In this document: positions 17,459 through 25,463 of the stretch, piece by piece
Position numbering within the stretch: the first letter of the stretch is position 1
Layout of the letters: each line of letters starts with the position of its first letter
Source of the DNA: an uncultured Clostridia bacterium
GTDB taxonomy: Bacteria; Bacillota; Clostridia; Peptostreptococcales; Anaerovoracaceae
NCBI GenBank assembly: GCA_938049335.1
Contig: CALIYX010000024.1
Span: 186,001 to 250,000, forward strand
DNA length: 64,000 bases
Direction of reading: 5' to 3'
Position numbers and translations under genes: made by a program
The notes under the pieces: generated by a model
Database searches by the model: none
Told to the model about the DNA's origin: nothing
Seen by the model: only the letters and a program-made list of their open reading frames with translations

Positions 17459-18850
17459 CTATACCTCCTCCATATGAATAACATTATCACAGCAGCATTC
17501 TATGAATTCGCTGTCGTGTGTTACTGTAATTATTGTTCGTCCTTCTTCTTTTAATTGATTCAAAATTTGTCCAACAGCATTCATCTGCAAACAATCTAAA
17601 CCGCTCGTTGGTTCATCTAAAAGAAGAACTGACAGTTTCGATGCGATGGCACACGCTAGAGCGAGTCTCTGCTTTTGCCCTCCGGAAAGCGACATTGGGT
17701 GTCTATCACAAAAGACTTCAAGTCCGACATCAGAGAGAATTTGTTTTGCTTCATCCTCATTTTCCTTTGGTTGACTAATCAACACTTCATCAAGAACTGA
17801 CTCTGTAAAAAGCTGATGATTCACATCTTGCATTACCATAAATATCTCACCAACACGTTTTTTACAGGTATAAGATTTACCATCCAAATACATAATGCCG
17901 CTATTCTTTCGTATGCCACATATGGATTCCAAAAATGTGGTTTTCCCTGCACCATTCGTACCAACAATAGCAGTCACTTTGCCTTTTGGGATTTTCATTT
18001 CTTTGATAGAAAAAACTCGATGTTTTTTGTCATATGAGTAGTTAAAATCTTTAAGCAGGATAAAATCACCTGAATTTATATTAGCTTTGGTAAGACTTAT
18101 TGGCGCTACCCTTTTGAGAGATCGCATGCCAAACCGTTTTGCATCATCCTCCGTGAAACTGATAAGTTCACTCTTTGGTATTTCCTTTTTTAAGGTGCCA
18201 TTTTCCAGAATGATAACCCTATCTGCCAAATCCCAAACGTAGTTAATGCGATGTTCAGCAATTAGGATTGTTTTCCCTGCCTTTTTCCAGCATTTGATCA
18301 ATTCACGAAGATTTTCGGCTCCCTCGTAATCCAAATTTGCCGAGGGCTCATCTAGAAGGATAATCTCTGGTGCAAGAACATCGATTGAAGCACAGGCGAT
18401 TTTTTGTTTTTCCCCACCAGAGAGTTCAAAAATATTTCGGTCCATCAGCGGTTCGATATGAAAATCTCTTACAGTTCTGCTAATTCTATTCAATATTTCT
18501 TGCTCTGGGAATGCTAGATTTTCTAAACCAAATGCAAGTTCGCTCGTAGTATCAACATTGAAAAATTGTGAACGTGGATTTTGAAAAACTGTACCAATTA
18601 TTCCAGCCTTATCTTCAATTCTAACTTCTTGCATATTCTTACTATCTATATATATGTTGCCTTTGACTTTTCCAATATAAAACTCTGGTATTAATCCATT
18701 CAATAACCTCAAAAGAGTAGATTTTCCACATCCAGAAGTTCCTGTTATAAGGACGCACTCTCCTTTTTTTACAGTCAAAGAAAGATTACTAATACTCTTT
18801 ATCTCCGGCATTGCATCATAGTAAAAGCTGACATTATTAAATTCAATCAT
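17459..18850 (-). CDS. ECF transporter ATPase, two fused ATP-binding domains
   Basis: 463 residues from the ATG at 18850, which overlaps the ecfT stop as ATGA. It contains two ABC ATPase domains in one chain. The first has GTSGCGKST, LSGGEKQKIACA and LLDEPSANLD. The second has GTNGAGKTT, LSGGQKQRLALA and LLDEPTSGLD. In energy-coupling-factor importers these drive a membrane T subunit and a substrate-binding S subunit; here EcfA1 and EcfA2 are fused. Stop and araC start are two bases apart. Confidence 0.92.
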   Translation of the reverse strand: MIEFNNVSFYYDAMPEIKSISNLSLTVKKGECVLITGTSGCGKSTLLRLLNGLIPEFYIGKVKGNIYIDSKNMQEVRIEDKAGIIGTVFQNPRSQFFNVDTTSELAFGLENLAFPEQEILNRISRTVRDFHIEPLMDRNIFELSGGEKQKIACASIDVLAPEIILLDEPSANLDYEGAENLRELIKCWKKAGKTILIAEHRINYVWDLADRVIILENGTLKKEIPKSELISFTEDDAKRFGMRSLKRVAPISLTKANINSGDFILLKDFNYSYDKKHRVFSIKEMKIPKGKVTAIVGTNGAGKTTFLESICGIRKNSGIMYLDGKSYTCKKRVGEIFMVMQDVNHQLFTESVLDEVLISQPKENEDEAKQILSDVGLEVFCDRHPMSLSGGQKQRLALACAIASKLSVLLLDEPTSGLDCLQMNAVGQILNQLKEEGRTIITVTHDSEFIECCCDNVIHMEEV

Positions 18851-19572
18851 GCCAAGACCCCCAAAAGCCAATAGATCAATGTTAAAACAACAAATATAAA
18901 AATTACATAATCCGCCCATTCTAACCCAATTTGACAAATATTTGTGCGTTTCTTCTGCCTTCCTAGGCCTCTTGTAAGGGCTGAAGCTGACAATTCTTCT
19001 CCTATCTTCGCCACGCATGTAATAATTGGAACAATTCGGTATTCCAACACTTTCCCAACCTTACCTCCTCCAAACCGGATTCCTCGCATTTTCATGGCAG
19101 CGCGGATTGAATCCTTTTCCTCACGAATGGTTGGAAAAAGGCGAAACATGACACACATAGGAATTGTTATTGCATCTGGCATATGTAGCTTCTCCATTGC
19201 TGCCTTAAACTCGCTAACTGTTGTTGTATTTATTACATATAGACCCATCATATAAGTAGGAAGAAATCGATTAACAAGCATAATGATAATTAACAGTATA
19301 TTTGCCATGGCACCCTTTACATGTGGAAATGCAGTGCACTCTAAAAAGTAAATCGTGCTCAGAACAATTAGGCCTAAAATGCAAATTCTATATCTCTTCG
19401 CTGTAAGTAGTAGCAAGAATGGAAGGAAGGCAAAGGCAACTCGAAACCAAAACAATCCACTTCCTCCAGCTGTCGATAAAACAAGAACTGATTCTACAAG
19501 AATAAGAAGTAGTTTCGTCCTAGGATCAAGTAAACTCTTTTTTCTATGGGGTGTCCATGTAGCTTCAATCAT
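18847..19572 (-). CDS. ECF transporter transmembrane (T) component
   Basis: 241 residues with five or so membrane helices. The family motif MAAL/MxMRGxRF-type segment is seen as AAMKMRGIRFGGGK, followed by SALTRGLGRQKKRTN, matching the two Ala-Arg-Gly-like coupling helices of EcfT. The start overlaps the S-component stop by 4 bases. It links the fused ATPase to the S component. Confidence 0.9.
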   Translation of the reverse strand: MIEATWTPHRKKSLLDPRTKLLLILVESVLVLSTAGGSGLFWFRVAFAFLPFLLLLTAKRYRICILGLIVLSTIYFLECTAFPHVKGAMANILLIIIMLVNRFLPTYMMGLYVINTTTVSEFKAAMEKLHMPDAITIPMCVMFRLFPTIREEKDSIRAAMKMRGIRFGGGKVGKVLEYRIVPIITCVAKIGEELSASALTRGLGRQKKRTNICQIGLEWADYVIFIFVVLTLIYWLLGVLA

Positions 19573-20162
19573 GCAATGCCTGCCCTCTCAAAATGCTTTT
19601 TCAACAAAGCTTTGCCTATAAAACCTCCGATAATACCACAGATAAAAGTCGCAATTAGAAGAACAAAATACATCCAGTTCGGAGTAAGCTTTACGACAGT
19701 ATCAATATATTCCTGTCCATAATTAGATCTTCCAGCAAAATAATCAGCCTTTTGTAAAAATAATGGTAGGTAGTTTCCGCATGACCAAAGAGGAAATATT
19801 CCAGTTGTGAGAATAGCAGATCGCATACTCTTATACCTACCATTCCAATAAACAAGTTCTGCAATAGCTCCCGTAACTATTGAAAATGGAATAGGCACCC
19901 ATGTCATACCCGTTAAAAACATTAAAATACCCATGATAAGGCTCATTATTAGAATCATGCCAGGTTTCTTTACTTTCGTAAGGAAAAGCATAAAAGGAAT
20001 TCCACCAATGATTCCGATCATGGAGGAAAGCAGTATGAGAAAAATTGGAATAAGTCCTGTCATAGCAAGTGCCATAACAATTACAAAGTAGATTGCCGCA
20101 TAGATTCCGATATTGATAAAGTCTCTACCATTTAATTTATCTCCTGTTTCTTGTTTGCTCAT
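19569..20162 (-). CDS. MptD/Trep_Strep-type ECF S component
   Basis: 197 residues with about six membrane helices. DFINIGIYAAIYFVI near the start and GNYLPLFLQKADYF in the second half match the MptD/Trep_Strep family of putative ECF substrate-binding subunits. The substrate of this family is mostly unassigned, so no molecule is proposed. It is the first gene of the six-gene operon. The ATG at 20162 has AAAGGAT upstream. Confidence 0.85.
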   Translation of the reverse strand: MSKQETGDKLNGRDFINIGIYAAIYFVIVMALAMTGLIPIFLILLSSMIGIIGGIPFMLFLTKVKKPGMILIMSLIMGILMFLTGMTWVPIPFSIVTGAIAELVYWNGRYKSMRSAILTTGIFPLWSCGNYLPLFLQKADYFAGRSNYGQEYIDTVVKLTPNWMYFVLLIATFICGIIGGFIGKALLKKHFERAGIA

Positions 20163-20191
20163 AAAAGTTTAATCCTTTCTATTTTAATTTA

Positions 20192-20207
20192 GTTAGATTT
20201 AGCTAAC
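20192..20207. promoter_or_regulatory. Inverted repeat upstream of the ECF/ABC operon
   Basis: GTTAG and CTAAC are separated by six bases in the leader of the S-component gene. A related TTAGTTATAAG / TATAAGCTAAC pair lies at about 20265-20292. These may be binding sites for the operon's AraC regulator. The rest of the 313-base gap holds a TATCAT candidate -10 without a convincing -35 and the terminator at 20320-20352. Confidence 0.3.
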
Positions 20208-20319
20208 ACATATATGATAGCATGGTGTTCTATTTTTTTATATTCCATTTAGACATTTTTATTCTATTTAGTTATAAGTTTTATAAGCTAACAGATGTAA
20301 CAAGAAATCTTAGACAAAA

Positions 20320-20352
20320 AACTTTAAAGGAGCTACCTTTAGGCAGCTCCTT
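20320..20352 (-). terminator. Intrinsic terminator of the EIIC-like gene
   Basis: On the minus strand AAGGAGCT...AGCTCCTT pairs, with inner CC/GG pairs and a TAAA loop, followed by TAAAGTTTTTT. It lies about 125 bases after the EIIC-like stop. Confidence 0.7.
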
Positions 20353-20475
20353 GCTTTGTAGATATTTTAAAAATTTGCATCAAGACGAAAGTCCAAATTT
20401 ATAAGTTTACAATAAGAATGTAATAATATACACATGGCTTGCTCTTGCCAGACATATTTTATTTATCAACTTATC

Positions 20476-21546
20476 CTATATATTCAGCTTGTAATCTCCG
20501 TCCTTTATCTTACCCATCTTGCGAAGCACTCTATCAAATATCAAAGCGAGTACTGCTGGGAGCACGAAGTGCAAAATTGCAACTCCTGCTATGGTATGAG
20601 CATTTCCTCCCATTGTCGTAAATGTTCCGATCTGTCCAACTAGCCCAGATGTTCCCATTCCTGCTCCAAGCGGGCTATTTGTCATCTTAAACACCACTGT
20701 GCTAAGTGGCCCTGTTATCGCTCCCGCGAGGGTCGGTGGCACGAGTATATACGGATTCTTAATTATATTTGATATCTGTAGCATGGAAGTTCCAACTCCC
20801 TGTGCCACCAGGCCGCCGATTCCGTTATCACGGAAGCTGATGATGGCGAAGCCAACCATCTGCGCGCAGCAGCCTGCGGTTGCTGCGCCGGCGGCCAGGC
20901 CTGACAGCCCCAGCATCATACAGAGCGCAGCGCTCGAAATAGGGGCTGTGAGAGCAAGCCCTACTATAACCGAAATAACAATACCGAAAGCGAATGGTTG
21001 CCACTCTGTGGCTGTCATAATTACGCTTCCTAGACCGTTCATAAGCTTTCCTATAGCTGGACCTACAAGGATAGCTACAACACCACCGCTGAGTAAAGTT
21101 AGCGCAGGTGTTACGATGATATCAACCTTTGTCTCCTTAGAAATCATCTTACCGAGTTCTGCACCTACTGCAGCAGCTATAAAAGCACCTGCAGGACCGC
21201 CTGCGGCAGCTCCCATCATACCAGTTACACAGCAGCTTATCATAACCAGCGCCGGAGCCTTAAGTCCAAAGGCAACTGCAACACCTATCGCAGCTCCCAT
21301 GAGCTCCATCGCCTTACCACCTATCTCAATAAGTGTGTTTGCAATTGTTGTCTCCCCAAAGAAATTAATGGACTGCTGTCCAATTGTCTTCAGAATTAGA
21401 CCTACAAGAAGCGAACAAAATAATCCCATTGCCATCGCAGATAGAGCATCCTGAAGATATCTCTTACTGCTAAACTCTATATCCTTTCTCTTTAGAAAGG
21501 CTCTAAACCCCTTTGAATTATCTACCGTATTGCTTATTTCTGTCAT
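20476..21546 (-). CDS. PTS EIIC_2-type permease, stand-alone (candidate NiaR target)
   Basis: 356 residues from the ATG at 21546 (GGAG upstream; 12 further codons upstream are unsupported). It has many glycine- and alanine-rich membrane helices (CCVTGMMGAAAGGPAGAFIAA, PLGAGMGTSGLVGQIGTFTTMGG) typical of the PTS_EIIC_2 family. No EIIA or EIIB domain is attached or adjacent, so phosphotransfer from PEP is doubtful and it may work as a simple permease. The promoter region carries a TGTCAAGACA palindrome exactly over the -35 box, and the divergent neighbour is niaR, so the substrate may be niacin or a related precursor (inference). Confidence 0.8.
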   Translation of the reverse strand: MTEISNTVDNSKGFRAFLKRKDIEFSSKRYLQDALSAMAMGLFCSLLVGLILKTIGQQSINFFGETTIANTLIEIGGKAMELMGAAIGVAVAFGLKAPALVMISCCVTGMMGAAAGGPAGAFIAAAVGAELGKMISKETKVDIIVTPALTLLSGGVVAILVGPAIGKLMNGLGSVIMTATEWQPFAFGIVISVIVGLALTAPISSAALCMMLGLSGLAAGAATAGCCAQMVGFAIISFRDNGIGGLVAQGVGTSMLQISNIIKNPYILVPPTLAGAITGPLSTVVFKMTNSPLGAGMGTSGLVGQIGTFTTMGGNAHTIAGVAILHFVLPAVLALIFDRVLRKMGKIKDGDYKLNI

Positions 21547-21587
21547 GTTCTTCTCCATAATTAACATAAAAATATTTGACAAAGACT

Positions 21588-21620
21588 ATTGTATCCACTG
21601 TATCGTCTATTGTCAAGACA
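21588..21620 (-). promoter_or_regulatory. Promoter of the EIIC-like gene with overlapping NiaR-type operator
   Basis: On the minus strand TTGACA (21616-21611) and TACAAT (21593-21588) have a 17-base spacer. The sequence TGTCAAGACA at 21611-21620 overlaps the -35 box and reads TGTCTTGACA on the minus strand. Its half-sites TGTC/GACA are an inverted repeat, and this resembles the NiaR operator as I recall it; that recollection should be checked. Confidence 0.65.
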
Positions 21621-21638
21621 CCTATCAACTCATTATAT

Positions 21639-21667
21639 TTGTAATAATTGCACCATCGTGATATAAT
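21639..21667 (+). promoter_or_regulatory. Predicted promoter of niaR
   Basis: TTGTAA at 21639-21644 and TATAAT at 21662-21667 with a 17-base spacer; the niaR ATG is 62 bases downstream. The candidate operator lies 19 bases upstream of this -35. Confidence 0.55.
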
Positions 21668-21728
21668 ATACTAGAATTCAAGAAATAATTATTAAACACT
21701 CTATAAACCATTTATATAGGAGTATTTT

Positions 21729-22241
21729 ATGAATGTAGCAGAAAGACGTGGTGAGATAAAAAAAATACTTTTAGCTAACGAAACTGCAATTTCAGCCGCT
21801 AAGCTTGCTGAGAAGCTAAAGGTAAGCAGGCAGATTATAGTTGGAGATATTGCACTTATGAGAGCAGAGGGCATGGAGATAAAATCAACTCCAAGGGGAT
21901 ATATTCTCACTCATAAGACAGATGTCTATCCATATATCGGAACCATTGCTTGTAAACATTACTCAGATAATATGCTTGATGAACTTTACACCATAGTTGA
22001 CTTTGGTGCAACCTGTATAGATGTCAAGATAGATCATATCATCTATGGCGAAATCACAGGTCAGCTTGATATTTCATCTAGATATGACGCAGATGTCTTT
22101 ATGAGTAAGATAAATGAAGCAGATCAGCCACTTAGCAGGCTATCTGATGGAATCCACGAGCATCGTATAGGTTGCAGAGACAAAGAAATCTTTGATATGA
22201 TCCGAAAGGAACTGCTTGCCAAAAAAATAATAATTGAATAA
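21729..22241 (+). CDS. niaR: NiaR niacin-responsive transcriptional repressor
   Basis: 170 residues: an N-terminal HTH_11 winged helix (AAKLAEKLKVSRQIIVGDIALMRAEG) followed by a 3H domain. The conserved histidines appear in the segments CKHYSDNMLDEL, VKIDHIIYGEI and SDGIHEHRIGC. NiaR binds niacin and represses NAD precursor synthesis and uptake genes. It is divergent from the EIIC-like permease, and a palindrome over that promoter suggests direct control. AGGAG precedes the ATG; a terminator follows. Confidence 0.93.
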   Translation: MNVAERRGEIKKILLANETAISAAKLAEKLKVSRQIIVGDIALMRAEGMEIKSTPRGYILTHKTDVYPYIGTIACKHYSDNMLDELYTIVDFGATCIDVKIDHIIYGEITGQLDISSRYDADVFMSKINEADQPLSRLSDGIHEHRIGCRDKEIFDMIRKELLAKKIIIE

Positions 22242-22254
22242 GAAGATGATAAAA

Positions 22255-22284
22255 CCGCTGAATGCATAGCACTCAGCGGCTTTT
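22255..22284 (+). terminator. Intrinsic terminator after niaR
   Basis: CCGCTGA (22255-22261) pairs with TCAGCGG (22273-22279), followed by CTTTTATTT. AAAA precedes the stem, so weak function for the convergent fprA transcript is also possible. Confidence 0.75.
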
Positions 22285-22313
22285 ATTTGCTTATATTACT
22301 TTGATAAACTGAA

Positions 22314-23507
22314 TTACTCAGCAATCTCTTCTACGAACTTACGTCCATACTCTCTAAGCTGCTCGATAGTTTCCTGATCTGGTGCCCAGTTTACACGGAT
22401 ACCATCGTTTACGATTGCAAACTTTGATTCCTCTAGGAATTCCTTGATTAGCTTAGCAGCCTCTCCGCTCCATCCGTAGCTTCCGAATGACGCAGCCTTC
22501 TTGTTCTTGAACTTAAGACCCTTGATCATCTCTAGAATACCAGCGATAGCGTATGAGAAACCGTTGTTGATTGTAGGTGATCCAACAAGGATAGCCTTTG
22601 ACTTAAATACTTCTACAAGTATATCATTCTTGTCGTTCTTTACAGCGTTAAGTAGCTTAATTGTTGTATTTGGACTTGCCTGCTGAATACCCTCAGCGAT
22701 AGCCTCTGCCATCTTTCTTGTTGACTGCCACATTGTATCGTAGATAAGTGTGATCTGGTCTTCCTGATAGTTGTTAGCCCACTTAGCGTATAGATCCATG
22801 ATTAGACCAATGTTCTCACGCCAGATGATTCCGTGGCTAGGTGCAACTAGATCAATCTTTAGGTTCATTCCCTGAACCTCAGCTAGCTTCTTTGTTACAA
22901 ATGTGCTAAATGGTGTTATGATGTTTGTGTAGTACTTCTCAGCCTCGTGAAGTAGCTTCGAAATATCATCCATATCATCATAAAGCATTTCTGATGCATA
23001 GTGCTGACCGAATACGTCATTACTGAATAGAATGTTGTCTCCTGTCATGTATGTCATCATTGTATCTGGCCAGTGAAGCATTGAAGCCTCAACGAATATA
23101 AGCTTGCTATCACCGATTTCTAGCTCATCGCCAGTCTTAACATTTACATAGTTCCAATCCTGGTGATACAGACCTCTTAGGATTGACTCACCCTTCTTTG
23201 TGCAGTAGATAGGTGTGTCAGGAATTTCTCTCATCAAAGCAGGAAGTGTTCCACTGTGGTCTGACTCATTGTGGTTCATTACGATGTAGTCGATCTCCTT
23301 TAGGTCGATTTCTTCCTTTAGTCTGTTTACAAATTCTGTATCGTATGGACCCCAAACAGTGTCTATCAATACAGTCTTCTTATCGCGAATAAGATATGAG
23401 TTGTATGATGATCCTTCCATTGTTGAAAGCTCATCTCCATGGAATTTCTTTAGCTCCCAGTCAATCTTACCAACCCATGTTACTTTGTCCGTTACTCTTT
23501 TACTCAT
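22314..23507 (-). CDS. A-type flavoprotein (flavodiiron, FprA-like)
   Basis: 397 residues: a metallo-beta-lactamase-like diiron domain (1-250) with the HNESDHSG ligand motif, then a flavodoxin domain (about 255-397) with TLIYDTMWQSTRKMAEAIAEG binding FMN. Flavodiiron proteins reduce O2 to water or NO to N2O, protecting anaerobes. No rubredoxin domain is fused. It stands alone, with AGGAGG before the ATG. Confidence 0.95.
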   Translation of the reverse strand: MSKRVTDKVTWVGKIDWELKKFHGDELSTMEGSSYNSYLIRDKKTVLIDTVWGPYDTEFVNRLKEEIDLKEIDYIVMNHNESDHSGTLPALMREIPDTPIYCTKKGESILRGLYHQDWNYVNVKTGDELEIGDSKLIFVEASMLHWPDTMMTYMTGDNILFSNDVFGQHYASEMLYDDMDDISKLLHEAEKYYTNIITPFSTFVTKKLAEVQGMNLKIDLVAPSHGIIWRENIGLIMDLYAKWANNYQEDQITLIYDTMWQSTRKMAEAIAEGIQQASPNTTIKLLNAVKNDKNDILVEVFKSKAILVGSPTINNGFSYAIAGILEMIKGLKFKNKKAASFGSYGWSGEAAKLIKEFLEESKFAIVNDGIRVNWAPDQETIEQLREYGRKFVEEIAE

Positions 23508-23548
23508 TAAATAACCTCCTAGTTAAACAATCACTCAAACTTTACCCA

Positions 23549-24589
23549 TTAAATTAGTTCTTCAATAATACTACAAAATTGTTCTTTAGTATCTACGGAG
23601 TTAACCTTTGCTCTTACTGCCGAGCTGCCTTTAATTCCTTTTAGATACTTTGCTGTGAATTTGCGCATCTCTCTGACTGCAACATATTCACCCTTGTACT
23701 CACAAAGCTCTCGCAGATGCCTAATAAGCATAGATTTTACCTCGTCCACACTCACAGCCTCATTAAGCCTTGCTGAATTTAAATCTATATAATCCGAGCT
23801 ATCAGCTTCGGTATTTGTCAAATTAATTTCTTCCTGCTCCTTTAGGTATCCCTGCCTGAGTTCCCTGAAAATCCATGGATTTCCTAGTGATGCTCTTCCG
23901 ACCATTATGAAATCGCATCCGGTCTTCTCAAACATATTCTTAGCATCCCTGTATGAACAAATGTCACCGTTTCCGATAACTGGAATGGATACTGCCTTCT
24001 TGACCTTTGCAATCTGTTCAAGGTCAGCTTCTCCGCTGTAGTACTGCTCACGAGTTCTTCCGTGCACAGCTACTACACTTCCGCCACCAGCCTCTATGGC
24101 CTGAGCAGCTTCAACTGCAGCATTATCAGAGCAGCCCTGTATTCCTATCCTTATTTTAGCAGAAACTGGTTTATTTGTCTCTGTTGTCATCGCCTTTATT
24201 ATTCGATAAATTAGCTCAGGATCTCTAAGAAGTGCAGACCCTTCACCGTTCTTTACGATTTTGGGCACTGGACAGCCCATGTTTACATCAAGGATTACAT
24301 TTGGAAGCTCATTCAGCATTGATGTTGCTCTTGCCATGATATCAGGCTCTGAACCAAATATCTGCAATGCAACAGGAACTGTCTCTCCCTCCATATCGAG
24401 AAGCTTTGGCGTCTTTCTATCGCCGTAGCACAGTCCCTTAGCGCTAACCATCTCTGTATAGACCATGGAAGCACCCATCTCTGCACAAAGCATTCTGTAT
24501 ACCTTATCAGTGAAACCAGCCATAGGCGCAAGAAAAAATGGTGTTTCAAACTCTAAGCCTTGAATTTGAAGCATTCTCCCATTACTCAT
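23549..24589 (-). CDS. dusB: tRNA-dihydrouridine synthase (DusB-type)
   Basis: 346 residues. The TIM-barrel FMN enzyme begins ETPFFLAPMAGFTDKVYR. NMGCPVPKIVKNGEGSALL contains the catalytic Cys, and AVHGRTREQYYSGEAD and IGNGDI are family motifs. It reduces uridines in tRNA D-loops. The start overlaps the coaX stop by 8 bases, indicating an operon. A 40-residue acidic insertion near residue 245 appears longer than usual. Confidence 0.94.
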   Translation of the reverse strand: MSNGRMLQIQGLEFETPFFLAPMAGFTDKVYRMLCAEMGASMVYTEMVSAKGLCYGDRKTPKLLDMEGETVPVALQIFGSEPDIMARATSMLNELPNVILDVNMGCPVPKIVKNGEGSALLRDPELIYRIIKAMTTETNKPVSAKIRIGIQGCSDNAAVEAAQAIEAGGGSVVAVHGRTREQYYSGEADLEQIAKVKKAVSIPVIGNGDICSYRDAKNMFEKTGCDFIMVGRASLGNPWIFRELRQGYLKEQEEINLTNTEADSSDYIDLNSARLNEAVSVDEVKSMLIRHLRELCEYKGEYVAVREMRKFTAKYLKGIKGSSAVRAKVNSVDTKEQFCSIIEELI

Positions 24590-25409
24590 TTACTGATTCT
24601 CCCGTCTTAGGGCAATTGTGTCTTGGAGTCTTTTTGTTCTTCTGATAGATGATTTCTAGACCCTCTAGTGTCAAAAGCTTATCCACATAGTCGATGCAAC
24701 CAACACCGCTATCAATCAAAGCAGAGAAGCCTCCAGTTGCAACGACAGTTATCTTCTTGTCGCCGACATACTCCTGCATCTCTTTCTTCATCTTTCGCAC
24801 TATATAATCACATATACCCATATGACCGTAAACTAACCCAGATTGCATACTTTCTACCGTATTTCTGCAAATAGTTTTTCCTGGTTCTTCGATTTCTACC
24901 TTAGGTAGCTTTGATGTCTTCTCAAAAAGTGCCTCTGATGAAATCTTAAGTCCAGGTGCGATAGTTCCTCCAAGGTATTCGCCCTTATCGGTAATTGCGC
25001 AGAAGGTAGTCGCTGTTCCTAGGTCGATAATAATCAGTGGTCCGCCGTACTTCTGTATAGCTGCAACCGCATTTACTATTCTGTCTGCTCCAACCTGCTT
25101 AGGGTTATCATACTTGACAATTAGGCCAGTCTTAACACCTGAAGCTACAACGATTGCCTGCTTTCCGAAGTATTTTACTGCCATGTGCTGAAGTGTGAAT
25201 AGCACCGATGGAACTACTGTCGATATAATCATATCATCGATTTCGCTCATGTCTATCTTCTCGTAGTCGAATAGCTGTTTTAGCAGCATTCCATACTCGT
25301 CAGCGCTCTTACGTGTGTCTGTCTCTATACGCCAGTTTGTTAATAGTACTCCGTCCTTAAATACTCCAAGGACTGTGTTACTGTTGCCTACGTCAAAGGC
25401 TAATAGCAT
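24582..25409 (-). CDS. coaX: Type III pantothenate kinase
   Basis: 275 residues from the ATG at 25409 (GAGGAG upstream); five codons further upstream are unsupported. The motifs DVGNSNTVLGVF, GADRIVNAVAA and IIDLGTATTFCAI are the ASKHA-type ATP and substrate motifs of CoaX. It performs the first step of coenzyme A synthesis. coaX-dusB proximity to ftsH mirrors the origin-proximal region of B. subtilis. Confidence 0.95.
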   Translation of the reverse strand: MLLAFDVGNSNTVLGVFKDGVLLTNWRIETDTRKSADEYGMLLKQLFDYEKIDMSEIDDMIISTVVPSVLFTLQHMAVKYFGKQAIVVASGVKTGLIVKYDNPKQVGADRIVNAVAAIQKYGGPLIIIDLGTATTFCAITDKGEYLGGTIAPGLKISSEALFEKTSKLPKVEIEEPGKTICRNTVESMQSGLVYGHMGICDYIVRKMKKEMQEYVGDKKITVVATGGFSALIDSGVGCIDYVDKLLTLEGLEIIYQKNKKTPRHNCPKTGESVNE

Positions 25410-25463
25410 ATTTGTTCTCCTCAATCTGTAATGCTAATTTACTTGATTTAGCTCGCTCTACTA

